IMG/VR virus record: IMGVR_UViG_3300024239_000014
Span: 124,001 to 188,000 of that record
Direction: 5' to 3' (one strand)
Length of the DNA: 64,000 nucleotides
Source: a virus
Shown: positions 16,708 through 25,274 of the stretch, one piece after another
Layout of the letters: every line of letters starts with the position of its first letter
Numbering within the stretch: position 1 is the first letter of the stretch
Notes under the pieces: model-generated
Seen by the model: the letters and a program-made list of their open reading frames with translations, nothing else
What the model was told of the DNA's origin: nothing
Databases searched by the model: none
Translations under genes and position numbers: made by a program

Positions 16708-17415
16708 TCAGTCAAAGAAGACCTGATCGTAAAGCTTCTTGTAAGCCGCATCAAACCCTTCAGATTCAAACAGGTTGACGTAGTCCTTAAATGCACCCAG
16801 GTCTTCAAACAGCAACTGTAGACCGTCGTTATCTGACCCATTGAAGTCTTCAACCACCAAGACGCCGCGGCGTTCGAGGTATGCCTTGTTTGTCTTCGCA
16901 TTGAAGATAACGGGAGTAGCGAGACCGAGCGTACCGTTACCGCGAGCACGACGGTAGAACAGTCGCAGGTGTTCGTAATCGCTCTTATGCGACTTTAACG
17001 CTCTGAGGATATTACGATCCATCAAGTTACGAAAACCGCCTTCAAGAATGCGTGTGAACACATCAAACCAGTCGACTTCATTGGTATCGACCATGGCGGC
17101 GATGTACTTGTTGAGAGGTTGGCCATCGCCACTACGATAGCGTTTGACTACGCCATCAAGGTCGAGTAACGCGTTGTCGATACCGGTGTATACACTGGCA
17201 AATTTGTAGCGACCAGGCGGTACGAGCACCTCGTCTTTACATGCGACCTGTTTGGTCAGCGTCAGCGTCACAGGTTCTGAAGAGTGGTTGCAATACTCGT
17301 TCAGGAGTACGGTAAGGTCTGCCGGGTCGTTCAGCAGGAGGTTGTAAGGAAGGCGTTTCAGCGGTGCGAGGGTGTTCATGAGAACCTCTACGGAATATTG
17401 GGTTGGTGTTTCCAT
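16708..17415 (-). CDS. Hypothetical protein
   Basis: The ATG at 17415 has GGAG eight bases upstream and lies two bases after the upstream stop, so translation is likely coupled. The product has 235 residues, acidic, with helical segments (YNLLLNDPADLTVLLNEY; LFYRRARGNG). No family recognised. Confidence 0.65.
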   Translation of the reverse strand: METPTQYSVEVLMNTLAPLKRLPYNLLLNDPADLTVLLNEYCNHSSEPVTLTLTKQVACKDEVLVPPGRYKFASVYTGIDNALLDLDGVVKRYRSGDGQPLNKYIAAMVDTNEVDWFDVFTRILEGGFRNLMDRNILRALKSHKSDYEHLRLFYRRARGNGTLGLATPVIFNAKTNKAYLERRGVLVVEDFNGSDNDGLQLLFEDLGAFKDYVNLFESEGFDAAYKKLYDQVFFD

Positions 17416-17417
17416 GG

Positions 17418-17792
17418 TTAGCACTCCGATGCGTCAATCGACAGCTTCAGTGTGCAAACACCTGAGTTCACCGAAAACTCGTAATTGGTGCCGGTATCAC
17501 TGTCGATTGTTTCAAATTCGATCGCACTGGCGGCAGTACTCAGGTAACCGAAGTACCCGGCAGCACGTTTCACGTATTTTTCACCGCCAGGCTGAGTATG
17601 TATCAGTTGTTCACCGAAACGCCCCAACCATGCGCGAAGTACATCTTTGAAGTGCGGTACGGTAAAGACTTTATTCACCTCCATTGATTGGATATGTTCG
17701 CCAGGACGATTTTCAATCTTTACGAGATCACTCCAGAAGTGCAGGCGTACGTAGATGCACTTTTCCGGGATGATCACTTGTTTGACTTCCAT
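17418..17792 (-). CDS. Hypothetical protein
   Basis: A 124-residue strand-rich protein with GGAGAAGG before the ATG. It is one of a string of ~120-residue genes (17418-19358) on the same strand, probably one operon. No motifs. Confidence 0.6.
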   Translation of the reverse strand: MEVKQVIIPEKCIYVRLHFWSDLVKIENRPGEHIQSMEVNKVFTVPHFKDVLRAWLGRFGEQLIHTQPGGEKYVKRAAGYFGYLSTAASAIEFETIDSDTGTNYEFSVNSGVCTLKLSIDASEC

Positions 17793-17804
17793 AGCCTTCT
17801 CCAG

Positions 17805-18179
17805 TTAACGTTGTTGTTTGATGTCGAGATTCAGATACTGGGTATGCTTGACGTAGAGGCGGGTCGTCAAGTCAGCAGCAGGGATCTTCGTTGAAAGCAA
17901 GCTCATTGCCTGATTAAAGAACCCGGGCAGCTTTTCGAGCACTGCTGGTGCGGTGGTTTCTTTGGTATGTACCGCCAGGAATTGGTCGAACAGCAGTCTG
18001 ACGTCGGTCAGTGACAGGTCTTTGTACGTGAGCATAGTGGAGTGTTCGCCAACCAGCTCACCTGAAACAACGACCGTGTAGCGCGTAATCGCGGGTCGCA
18101 CAGACACGTCCTTTTTATCGGGATCGTAGCCGACGGCTCTCAGGAAACGCCTGGTGTGCTCATTCATCTCCATGGTCAT
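17805..18179 (-). CDS. Hypothetical protein
   Basis: A 124-residue protein starting at the ATG at 18179 with AAGGAG seven bases upstream; a second in-frame ATG two codons later is possible. Mixed alpha/beta, part of the run of ~120-residue genes. No family recognised. Confidence 0.6.
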   Translation of the reverse strand: MTMEMNEHTRRFLRAVGYDPDKKDVSVRPAITRYTVVVSGELVGEHSTMLTYKDLSLTDVRLLFDQFLAVHTKETTAPAVLEKLPGFFNQAMSLLSTKIPAADLTTRLYVKHTQYLNLDIKQQR

Positions 18180-18190
18180 CAGAACACTCC

Positions 18191-18550
18191 TTACGTCGTA
18201 GCAGTGATAACGATCAATACCGTAAAGATTTCGGTCTTGCGCTCAAGTGACGCACGGTTATCACGATGGAGGTGACGGCAAAGCATCTTTGCACTGTCGA
18301 ATACGTCGTCGAATTCGGTTTTCCCGCTAAAACGCAGGAAGCTGAAACGGCGGCGTATGAGGTTAATGGTTTCGTTGAGCTCTTTGACGTCGATGCCGTA
18401 TTCGGTGAAGCCGTAGGTATCCGTTGGCACGCCATTATCAGTAACCGTGACAGTAATGTCGAATTTATCCGACACAAGTTCTCGGATTGCCTCGCCAAAC
18501 GCCTTCATTGCATCGCAATTCGCGTCAATCGAATCAGCTTGTTCAGTCAT
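18191..18550 (-). CDS. Hypothetical protein
   Basis: A 119-residue protein, GAGG before the ATG. It has an acidic N-terminus, a strand-rich middle and a hydrophobic C-terminal strand (IFTVLIVITATT). Length and order resemble the neighbouring ~120-residue genes, but clear identity is not seen. Confidence 0.6.
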   Translation of the reverse strand: MTEQADSIDANCDAMKAFGEAIRELVSDKFDITVTVTDNGVPTDTYGFTEYGIDVKELNETINLIRRRFSFLRFSGKTEFDDVFDSAKMLCRHLHRDNRASLERKTEIFTVLIVITATT

Positions 18551-18579
18551 GGTAAATACCTCTGATGTTTGGGAATAGG

Positions 18580-18603
18580 GCGAGGGAGGAAAACCTCCCT
18601 CGC
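18580..18603. terminator. Intergenic hairpin
   Basis: GCGAGGGAGG-aaaa-CCTCCCTCGC followed by TATGCCG, downstream of the minus-strand gene ending at 18620. Member of the recurrent family. Confidence 0.65.
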
Positions 18604-18619
18604 TATGCCGTGATGCTGG

Positions 18620-18982
18620 TTACGTAACAGTATCCGCTACTTCGATGGTCACGTAGAGTTCGCAAGCGTCGTCGTAGTGGCTGTATTTCCGTTTAGCTGC
18701 ATTCGGGTCGTTGTAGTCGTAAGACTTAACGAGGTGTGCCATTTCAAGAAAGCCGGCAATTGCCTTCTTGACGTATGGTTCATTGCTGGTCAACCGGTCA
18801 CCAGGGTACAGACGATTTTTCATGCCGAGCAGCATGGTGTTCAGGTCATCCCACGCCTCACCTGGCGGGAATTCACCGCTGGCTACGTAGTACTTACACC
18901 AGGACCAGTTATCGATGTCGTAAGCGACTTTATCGCTCTTGAATTCGACTGTGACGCGATGAACGATTCCAGATTCAGCCAC
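18620..18982 (-). CDS. Paralogous hypothetical protein (pair member 1)
   Basis: A 120-residue protein starting at GTG, with GGAGG five bases upstream. It is clearly paralogous to the next gene: YYVASGEFPPGEAWDDL aligns with SYDVTGEFPPGKTKDRL, and NEPYVKKAIAGFLEMA with NQPYVRPCHAAFLEIA. Predicted alternating strands and two helices. The invariant GEFPPG and PYV motifs may be structural. No known family. Confidence 0.7.
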   Translation of the reverse strand: MAESGIVHRVTVEFKSDKVAYDIDNWSWCKYYVASGEFPPGEAWDDLNTMLLGMKNRLYPGDRLTSNEPYVKKAIAGFLEMAHLVKSYDYNDPNAAKRKYSHYDDACELYVTIEVADTVT

Positions 18983-19001
18983 TGCGGCCTCCGTACCTGT
19001 A

Positions 19002-19358
19002 TCAGGTTTCGCTGCCGACGTAAACGGTTTCCACCGTCAGGTCGAAGTTCCGGCTGCGGTTACTGAAAATCGCCCGCTTACCGTTCTCGGTGTCATCGAA
19101 CTCGTGACGCGAGATTTGGCTTGCGATTTCAAGGAACGCAGCATGGCAGGGTCGCACATACGGTTGGTTTTCTGCCAAGTTCTGACCTGGGACGACCTGT
19201 TCTGCCAACAGTTTCAGTTTGGCGACCAGGCGGTCTTTGGTCTTACCGGGCGGGAATTCGCCGGTAACGTCGTACGATGATTGCCAGAAGCCATTGTCAT
19301 TGAGGCCGACAGTTTCACCCTTGAAGTTGATGGTGACCTGATAAATCGGATTAGACAT
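19002..19358 (-). CDS. Paralogous hypothetical protein (pair member 2)
   Basis: The second ATG (19358) is chosen because AAGGAG sits seven bases upstream; the first ATG is one base from the SD. The 118-residue product is the tandem paralog of the previous gene, sharing the GEFPPG and NQPYV motifs. About 35-40 percent identity is judged by eye. Duplication within the phage is the simplest reading. Confidence 0.7.
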   Translation of the reverse strand: MSNPIYQVTINFKGETVGLNDNGFWQSSYDVTGEFPPGKTKDRLVAKLKLLAEQVVPGQNLAENQPYVRPCHAAFLEIASQISRHEFDDTENGKRAIFSNRSRNFDLTVETVYVGSET

Positions 19359-19378
19359 TCTCATTCTCCTTGGAAGTT

Positions 19379-21337
19379 TTACAAACGAACACCACCGCCA
19401 CGCTGACGCGGTTTGAAGTTAAACTGGTTCACCGAAGCCACCAGCTCCTGAGCGGAACCCGTCAACACTTCAGAGCCCTTCCCTACTTGTGTCAGGCTTT
19501 CAGCGTTGGCATCGGACATCGCATTGATGCGGTTCATGTTCCGGGTGATTTCTTCAGCCACATGAGCCTGCTCTTGAGCCGCAGTGGCAATCATGGTGGA
19601 TTGGTCGGCCATCTGACGGACATTGCTGACGATGTCAGACAGCGCGCCAGAAACCTGCACCGCGCCTTCTTTGGTATCCTGCACTGTTTGACGGACAGAA
19701 TCCACGGCACGAACCGCGTTATCAGTCACCTGCTGCAGGGCTTCCACTGTACCGCGAATGTCAGCGGTAGATTGCTGAGTCTTCGCAGCCAGGCTACGGA
19801 CTTCGTCAGCCACCACCGAGAACCCGCGACCCGCTTCACCGGCGCGCGCTGCTTCAATCGCAGCATTCAATGCCAGCAGGTTGGTCTGGTCGGCAATTTG
19901 ATTAATTGCCTCAGCCGCACGTCCAATGGACACCACCTGGTCCACCAGCAAGCGCATTGCAGCTTCAGTCTGCGTGATGTTTTCCACGCCGCGTTCTGAC
20001 CCACGTACCGTCTGCTTGACGATGACGGCAGCATCGTTTACCAGCTTCTCCACACTACCGGCTAAGGCGCATGAGGTTTCGGTATTACGAGCCACTTCCA
20101 GTACCGTCTGTTCCATCTCCGTGATGGCTGTGGCGGCGGATGCGATCTCCTGTGCGGCAGTCGATGTATTGGCAGCGGTCTGCGTGGCGATTGAGCGATT
20201 CTTCTCCGCCGTCACCTTCACTTGGTCGGCGACGTCCGACACTGTGGCCATCTGACGCCGCAGGCTGGCCAGCGTTTGGTTCAGCGACGCCTTGAGCTCC
20301 CCCAATTCAGCTTCAAACTCCGCATCCACATCCCAGAGGTCGCCGCGACTCACGCGTTGCAACTCTGCTTGAATTTTACCAAGTGGTGAGGTCACCTGGC
20401 GTTTCAGGACAGCGATGACTGTAAAGGCAACTGCTATCATGGCGACTACGAAAATACCGCCGAATAGCTTTACCAACAACCACCCTTGAGTGAAGAGTTC
20501 ACTGCCGACTTCAGCAGACACCAAGAGCCAGCCCAGACCTTCGAGTTCCGATTGCTGGTACTGGTAATCCGGTGACGTACCTTGTTTCCTGCGGACATCG
20601 TAAAACGGCGCTTCTTTCCCGACCCACTGTTTGTTCTTCAGGTCGTAAACGTAAATACCGCCAGACTTGCCAATCTTGACATTCGACAAGGTAGTTACCA
20701 AGTCGTTCAAGGATTGGGTAATGTCCTGGCCTACGAAGGTAGCACCGACCACGTTGCCGTAGGCGCTAATCGGGCTGTAGGAGACCACGTACGGCGTTCC
20801 GAACAAGTACGTGATACCCTGGTAGTTCTGATTCGCCAGAAGTGCAGGATAAGCCGGAGATTCACGGCTGAGCATGGTACCCACGACCCGTTTACCGGAA
20901 GTATCCTTCAAGCTGGTACTGATGCGGATAAAGTCATCGCCATCGCGGACCACCAAGGTGCTCACCACGGAATCATCCATGAGTTCACGGAAACGGTCGA
21001 CGTAGAATTCGTCATTATTCATCCGTTCGCCATTGACGGCCATGATGGGTGTTTGGACGCCGTTGACGTCTTCCTTGGTTGCTTGGTTGACAATAGCAGT
21101 GTCAATTTCGATGAAGTTCCTGAACAGGACCTCAATCTTCTTGGCGCTATTGGCCATGGAGAACTCGTAGGTCTTAATCAGGTCACGTGCCTGGTCTACG
21201 AGCTGTTGTTGGGCTCCATGGGTTTCTTCTTTGAGTGACGTTTCCGTCACCTGGTACGATACTGCGGCGATAGCGCCGAGTACCAGTATCAGCACAGGGA
21301 TGACCCGTGCCAGGATTTTACTGCTAATTTTAGTCAC
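19379..21337 (-). CDS. Methyl-accepting chemotaxis protein (complete chemoreceptor)
   Basis: A 652-residue protein starting at GTG, with GGAGG six bases upstream. TM1 is at ~12-28. A long periplasmic region at ~30-284 resembles the Cache3-Cache2 fusion sensor (VSTLVVRDGDDFIRIS; VVSYSPISAYGNVVGATF). TM2 is at ~285-312, HAMP at ~313-365 and the MA signalling domain at ~370-640. The conserved hairpin tip is IADQTNLLALNAAIEAARAG then GRGFSVVADEVRSLA at ~481-516, which contacts CheA and CheW. All parts of a working receptor are present, without a CheR-binding pentapeptide at the C-terminus. In bacteria these receptors steer flagellar movement; a copy in a phage genome is exceptional. It shares 8 bases with the upstream gene. 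Confidence 0.95.
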   Translation of the reverse strand: MTKISSKILARVIPVLILVLGAIAAVSYQVTETSLKEETHGAQQQLVDQARDLIKTYEFSMANSAKKIEVLFRNFIEIDTAIVNQATKEDVNGVQTPIMAVNGERMNNDEFYVDRFRELMDDSVVSTLVVRDGDDFIRISTSLKDTSGKRVVGTMLSRESPAYPALLANQNYQGITYLFGTPYVVSYSPISAYGNVVGATFVGQDITQSLNDLVTTLSNVKIGKSGGIYVYDLKNKQWVGKEAPFYDVRRKQGTSPDYQYQQSELEGLGWLLVSAEVGSELFTQGWLLVKLFGGIFVVAMIAVAFTVIAVLKRQVTSPLGKIQAELQRVSRGDLWDVDAEFEAELGELKASLNQTLASLRRQMATVSDVADQVKVTAEKNRSIATQTAANTSTAAQEIASAATAITEMEQTVLEVARNTETSCALAGSVEKLVNDAAVIVKQTVRGSERGVENITQTEAAMRLLVDQVVSIGRAAEAINQIADQTNLLALNAAIEAARAGEAGRGFSVVADEVRSLAAKTQQSTADIRGTVEALQQVTDNAVRAVDSVRQTVQDTKEGAVQVSGALSDIVSNVRQMADQSTMIATAAQEQAHVAEEITRNMNRINAMSDANAESLTQVGKGSEVLTGSAQELVASVNQFNFKPRQRGGGVRL

Positions 21338-21809
21338 GGTCTTCCTCCGGGATGCGGATGGGATTTACAAGGTAATCCAGCAGCAATGCTCGATTAACCT
21401 TTACGTCGGTGGGGTCGAGACTGAGGTCTATCAGAGACGGTACTCGAATAGCTACCTCATGTCGACCAGTCCAGGTTACAATTCGCGCCAATGGGATGTA
21501 GCGCAAGTTAGATGGAAGAGACTGGATGATTAAACCCGACCCCTTGCAGCGATAGCGGATTTCATACCGCACCAGCTCCACAGTATTCGTCAGTACTCGC
21601 TTAAGAGTCAGGACGTTCATGGGGTCTGAGACCAGTATCAACTTCGTCAGCGGCGGCGTGAGCCGAATGTCATTGAGCAGGAGGTTATGGACAGCACATT
21701 CCACAATGACACGAAAGTCCTGGAGTTCATGCCAGAAGAATTCGCGTAATGCCGGAAGGTACTGCTTTTCCAAGTCGTCTGTTCGCACGATGAAAACGGT
21801 ATCGGTCAT
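21330..21809 (-). CDS. Hypothetical protein coupled to the chemoreceptor gene
   Basis: A 159-residue soluble protein whose stop lies inside the first codons of the chemoreceptor gene (8-base overlap), so translation is probably coupled. The start has only a weak SD. It has alternating strands and helices, with no CheW, CheR or response-regulator motif seen. Whether it works with the receptor is open. Confidence 0.65.
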   Translation of the reverse strand: MTDTVFIVRTDDLEKQYLPALREFFWHELQDFRVIVECAVHNLLLNDIRLTPPLTKLILVSDPMNVLTLKRVLTNTVELVRYEIRYRCKGSGLIIQSLPSNLRYIPLARIVTWTGRHEVAIRVPSLIDLSLDPTDVKVNRALLLDYLVNPIRIPEEDRD

Positions 21810-21872
21810 GACAAGAGTACCACGTTTTCGTTAATCACACATGAGGGTGTTGCGTTCTAATAAACGCTACAG

Positions 21873-22028
21873 TCACTGTGTGATGTCGCAGTCGCAGTCC
21901 TCTTCGATAGAAGCGGCGGGAGACATTGACAAGACATCGGTGCTGTGGAGTACTACGCAGCCAATGATAGTGACGGCCAACAACACAATAGCCAGAAGGG
22001 TGGAAAGGGTGAGAGTGCGCTTAGCCAT
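21873..22028 (-). CDS. Small early membrane or lipoprotein-like protein
   Basis: A 51-residue protein starting MAKRTLTLSTLLAIVLLAV. The basic N-terminus and one hydrophobic segment (~5-25) end in IIGC, a poor lipobox. An acidic Cys-containing tail follows (EEDCDCDITQ). AGGTAA precedes the ATG, and an early-type promoter lies 33 bases upstream, which makes it a strong real-gene candidate despite its size. Function unknown. Confidence 0.65.
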   Translation of the reverse strand: MAKRTLTLSTLLAIVLLAVTIIGCVVLHSTDVLSMSPAASIEEDCDCDITQ

Positions 22029-22060
22029 TTGGTTTACCTGTCGGTTAATGGGGTTAGGTC

Positions 22061-22077
22061 CACGTAGATGATGTAGG
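22061..22077 (-). promoter_or_regulatory. Early-type phage promoter
   Basis: Minus strand reads CCTACATCAT-CTAC-GTG, right after the terminator at 22101-22130. It serves the small gene at 21873 and the genes downstream, possibly as far as the chemoreceptor. Confidence 0.7.
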
Positions 22078-22100
22078 TGTACAAGATAGTTGGTTTACGG

Positions 22101-22130
22101 CAAAAAAGAGGAGGGGGCTTCCCTCCTCTT
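22101..22130 (-). terminator. Rho-independent terminator, minus strand
   Basis: AAGAGGAGGG-ggct-TCCCTCCTCTT type stem with an A-run on its left side, giving U6 on the minus strand. It closes the unit ending with the 34-codon gene at 22133. Confidence 0.8.
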
Positions 22131-22132
22131 AA

Positions 22133-22237
22133 TCATCTCACGGCTCTATCGCGGGCTTCCACGGCAAGTATGCATTGACGAATTGCCAGAATTTTACTAT
22201 TGCCGTCCAACACATCAAGGTGTTCGCAGTAAATCAT
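22133..22237 (-). CDS. Very small hypothetical protein
   Basis: A 34-residue frame whose ATG overlaps the stop of the upstream gene (TCATGA). AGGAAGG lies six bases before it and its stop is next to the terminator. The position fills an otherwise empty gap between stop and terminator. Product begins MIYCEHLDVLDG. Function unknown; supported by start signal and context only. Confidence 0.5.
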   Translation of the reverse strand: MIYCEHLDVLDGNSKILAIRQCILAVEARDRAVR

Positions 22238-22914
22238 GAGAAGCCTTCCTCAAATCGTGGTGGCAGTTGATCGTACCGGGTCGCCAAGGTTTCGATTTCA
22301 TCCGACATGTCGTCGATCGTCGAACGCCAGTTACAGACACGTCCTTGTACCGCTCCGCGATTGGATCCCAGTTCAGGTACAACCTGGTAATGGTAGAATA
22401 CAGCCTTAGCGACAGACTTGAGGTTGTCGGCTGTCAGGTGCCCCTGAAACCTCAGTAACGTGTATAGTTCATCGATCTCACTTTCAATGGTGTGTTGAGT
22501 GATGTCGTCACGGTCCAAACGCCATTTCATCGGGTATAATGCCGCAAGGATAGCTGCGACGGTGCGGTAGACCATGAGGTCAAACCCAAACCGCCCCATA
22601 GACGAATCCGACAGCGAGAAACCTCTCAGCGGCAGAACCATCTCCAGTTTATAAAGCAGGGAACTTGCCTCGTTATCACACACTTTTGCCGTTACAGGAC
22701 TTCCTGATTCACGCGAAGTGAAGATCTTACTTTCTAAATAGTCGGGGATAGACTCATCACGGCACTTAAAAACGTACCATAACCACAGAAACAACATTTT
22801 AGTGGCAGGTGTGAATTGGACATAACCAAATTCAACCAGTTGCTTCAGGTAGCGTTCAATCATATCCAACTTGAAGCTGTTGGTTGCTTTCTGGTAATCC
22901 GGAAAATAAATCAT
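22234..22914 (-). CDS. Hypothetical protein
   Basis: A 226-residue protein, AAGGAAA before the ATG. It has an aromatic-rich helical segment (MLFLWLWYVFKC) that could be buried or membrane-associated, the rest soluble. No family recognised. Its stop overlaps the start of the 34-codon gene. Confidence 0.65.
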   Translation of the reverse strand: MIYFPDYQKATNSFKLDMIERYLKQLVEFGYVQFTPATKMLFLWLWYVFKCRDESIPDYLESKIFTSRESGSPVTAKVCDNEASSLLYKLEMVLPLRGFSLSDSSMGRFGFDLMVYRTVAAILAALYPMKWRLDRDDITQHTIESEIDELYTLLRFQGHLTADNLKSVAKAVFYHYQVVPELGSNRGAVQGRVCNWRSTIDDMSDEIETLATRYDQLPPRFEEGFS

Positions 22915-22933
22915 GACAGGTTTCCTTGTTAGG

Positions 22934-23512
22934 TTAGTCGTGTTCTGGGACGTGATCCAACATCCCAGAAGGAACTACGCCGTACTTCGCCAGAAATTCA
23001 CGGATGAGTCGTTTTCCGTAATTGTCGTACGGCACCCACTCCTGGATGTACTGTTCGGCACTCCAAGAGCGTGTGAAAAAGCGATTAATTCGGCCTTCTT
23101 CATGACCAAGCATTTTAAAAAGACCTTCAACGCCATTAGGAGTCAAGGTATCAAAATGCCGACCGAGTGCTACGAACCAACCGTGATGGTAGTTGTTGCA
23201 GAAGGAGACTGGTATGTTGTACAGCCCGTAAACCGTCAAGCCGATCGCAAGTGCTGCAACGTGACAATCGCCGTTATTGATGTTCAGCAGCGCTCTTCTT
23301 TCGTCTTCGGAGAGATCGCCAAGCTGGTTAATACGCTTGACCAAGAAACTGCCGATCTTGTAGTCGGCGATTCCGCGCATCTTCCCGATTTCTGGGTTGT
23401 CCTGACGAAACTTTCCGTAATGCTGAACGAAATCTTTGATGATGCCTGGAATGGACATCAAAATAGCGGTCTCGATACGATCTGCCGCTGTGGTGCACTG
23501 TTTGGTATTCAT
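22934..23512 (-). CDS. Putative papain-fold (Cys/His/Asp) protein
   Basis: The ATG at 23512 has AAGGA upstream; the longer reading lacks an SD. Product 192 residues. A central NNGDCHVAALAIGLTVYG segment is followed ~30 residues later by YHHGWFVALGRHFDTLTPNG. The order Cys-helix, His-strand, Asp fits a papain/transglutaminase-like fold. The genes at 57245 and 57751 show the same layout with the Cys replaced. If real, it is a small phage cysteine peptidase or amidase; the assignment rests on pattern only. Confidence 0.6.
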   Translation of the reverse strand: MNTKQCTTAADRIETAILMSIPGIIKDFVQHYGKFRQDNPEIGKMRGIADYKIGSFLVKRINQLGDLSEDERRALLNINNGDCHVAALAIGLTVYGLYNIPVSFCNNYHHGWFVALGRHFDTLTPNGVEGLFKMLGHEEGRINRFFTRSWSAEQYIQEWVPYDNYGKRLIREFLAKYGVVPSGMLDHVPEHD

Positions 23513-23546
23513 CGTGATATTCCTTACGATTCTGTCAGACGTGGGT

Positions 23547-23882
23547 TTATTCCACGAGTTTATCGAGCCACCCCATGACGAGGCGTTCTCTTCTGCCATC
23601 GGGGAGTGTGATCCACAGAGTCGCGAAATGACATGACCATTGGCAACGCTCGTCTTCACCGTAGTACTTTATTTCCACGGAAAACTGTCCTACATCAAAC
23701 ACTGTGCGATCGAGCCACGTGCTGACTTCTTCGACCATGTGCTGCTTCACAGCTTCCGCTGTTGGTTCAAGGTACACCGTCGTTTCCAGAGATTCAGCCA
23801 GCAATCCGCGTTGCCAACGGAAACGTACCTTGTCGTCACGTGGCGATAGTGGACAGGTGTATGTAGGTAGTTCCATGGTCAT
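23547..23882 (-). CDS. Hypothetical protein
   Basis: The start at 23882 is supported by GGAG five bases upstream, overlapping the end of the preceding gene. Product 111 residues, acidic, strand-rich, with WQRGLLAESLETTVYLEP and a C-terminal YYGEDERCQWSCHF segment. No family recognised. Confidence 0.6.
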   Translation of the reverse strand: MTMELPTYTCPLSPRDDKVRFRWQRGLLAESLETTVYLEPTAEAVKQHMVEEVSTWLDRTVFDVGQFSVEIKYYGEDERCQWSCHFATLWITLPDGRRERLVMGWLDKLVE

Positions 23883-23883
23883 T

Positions 23884-24546
23884 TTAGCTCCGTAGTAAAG
23901 CGTCAAGAAATTCACGGTAGTCACTGGTGAGTTCTATCTTGAGACAGGTGACGACACCGGCTTTGATGTCTTTGTCGGTGAGTTCCGCTGCCGGTTTCAA
24001 TGGATAACGCGTACCGGACAACATAGCTGCACCGTAAAGCCGGTGATGCTGACGGTTATCAAACTGGAGACGGCGCGCTATCGACAGGATGGTCATCAAC
24101 TCAGCTGCTAACCCAAGCGACGACTTCACAACGATCGACCGGCTGCCGTGACGATGTGCTGAAATCAGACACAACATCTTGAACAGCTTCATGGTGACGT
24201 CGACCTTATCCGTAATGAAGTGCTTGAGGTTCGACTTCAAGGTGTAGACGTAGTAGGTTTCATCGCCATCGCCTCGAAACGGTATGCCAGCGAAGTATTC
24301 CTTGTAGGGGAGCTTACTCGATGACACCACGGCAATAAGTGGCGCGTAATTAAGAAAGGTGTCAAGGTCATCTGGGCGAGATTCCGGATTGTAAATGCTG
24401 TCGAAGTCTTCATCGCAGAGTTCAAACTCGGTCAAGATGTCTTTGAACGTCTGGCCAGTGATAGCTGAAAATACACCGGTGTTCACGAAGTGATCGATGC
24501 TGTTGAAGTAACGGGTTACCAGTTCGCTGTCTGTATTAGAAGTCAT
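23884..24546 (-). CDS. Hypothetical protein
   Basis: The ATG at 24546 (MTSNTDSELV) has GGAG nine bases upstream; upstream ATGs at 24561 and 24576 lack an SD. Product 220 residues, helical, acidic N-terminus. No motifs. Coupled to the next gene by a one-base gap. Confidence 0.6.
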   Translation of the reverse strand: MTSNTDSELVTRYFNSIDHFVNTGVFSAITGQTFKDILTEFELCDEDFDSIYNPESRPDDLDTFLNYAPLIAVVSSSKLPYKEYFAGIPFRGDGDETYYVYTLKSNLKHFITDKVDVTMKLFKMLCLISAHRHGSRSIVVKSSLGLAAELMTILSIARRLQFDNRQHHRLYGAAMLSGTRYPLKPAAELTDKDIKAGVVTCLKIELTSDYREFLDALLRS

Positions 24547-24614
24547 TTCTCTTTTCTCCATCGTAGAGGTATTCATGGTGGTAATAAAGGTCTAAAACTT
24601 AATGGAAGATAAGC

Positions 24615-24638
24615 GGCAGGAGGGAATTCCCTCCTGCC
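24615..24638. terminator. Intergenic hairpin
   Basis: GGCAGGAGGGAATTCCCTCCTGCC, a perfect palindrome followed by GTATGCCGC, downstream of the minus-strand gene ending at 24649. Confidence 0.65.
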
Positions 24639-24648
24639 GTATGCCGCT

Positions 24649-25053
24649 TTAATAGCCAACCAAGGTACGTCGAGATACCATTTCCCCAACCATACACCCT
24701 CGATTTTTATCGGCGCGGAACATACCGCGACACTTTCTGTCACTGACGTAGATGCGGTCAGCTGACAGATACATCTCCATTGGCAGAAGGAACCCTTCAC
24801 CTTCGCCGACAACATCGGCCGTCATCCCACCGTTCTTCAGTCGCCGGTAGTTCGTGTAGACGAATACCGAACCATACGGACACGCCAATATCTGATCGCG
24901 AACTTCGCCATACGGCATGGGGATAAATGCACGGTTGATGAACAGTCGTTCTTTATCCACGTTCTTTTTCAGACGGTACAATGTATCCTTGTCCTCACCT
25001 TCGATAAACAGTACCGTGATATTGCGGTACTGTGAAACTACTGCATCGGTCAT
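24649..25053 (-). CDS. Hypothetical protein
   Basis: A 134-residue protein, AAGGAAGAG before the ATG. Alternating strand/helix pattern (NITVLFIEGED; GSVFVYTNYRR). Compact soluble fold, no known motif. Likely the last gene of the unit from ~27.8 kb, since a hairpin follows. Confidence 0.65.
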   Translation of the reverse strand: MTDAVVSQYRNITVLFIEGEDKDTLYRLKKNVDKERLFINRAFIPMPYGEVRDQILACPYGSVFVYTNYRRLKNGGMTADVVGEGEGFLLPMEMYLSADRIYVSDRKCRGMFRADKNRGCMVGEMVSRRTLVGY

Positions 25054-25083
25054 CGTCTCTTCCTTATCGGTTCTGAATGGTTC

Positions 25084-25272
25084 TCAAGGTTCAAGCCAGA
25101 TTGGTTTAACGGGGTCGCCAGAAGACCGTTTTGACATCCACTTACGGAAGCTGTCGAACACGTCCACTTTATCCGAGTGTCTCACCATGACTTCGGTGTA
25201 GTTACCGTCGGGTTCTACAGTAGCGGTGATCGCAAAGTGAAACTGGCTTTTTGGCAGGTCTTCTTGAGACAC
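25084..25272 (-). CDS. Small hypothetical protein
   Basis: The GTG at 25272 has AAGGAG five bases upstream and overlaps the end of the preceding gene. Product 62 residues, a short beta hairpin pattern (HFAITATVEPDGNYTEVMV) then basic. Function unknown. Confidence 0.55.
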   Translation of the reverse strand: MSQEDLPKSQFHFAITATVEPDGNYTEVMVRHSDKVDVFDSFRKWMSKRSSGDPVKPIWLEP

Positions 25273-25274
25273 GG

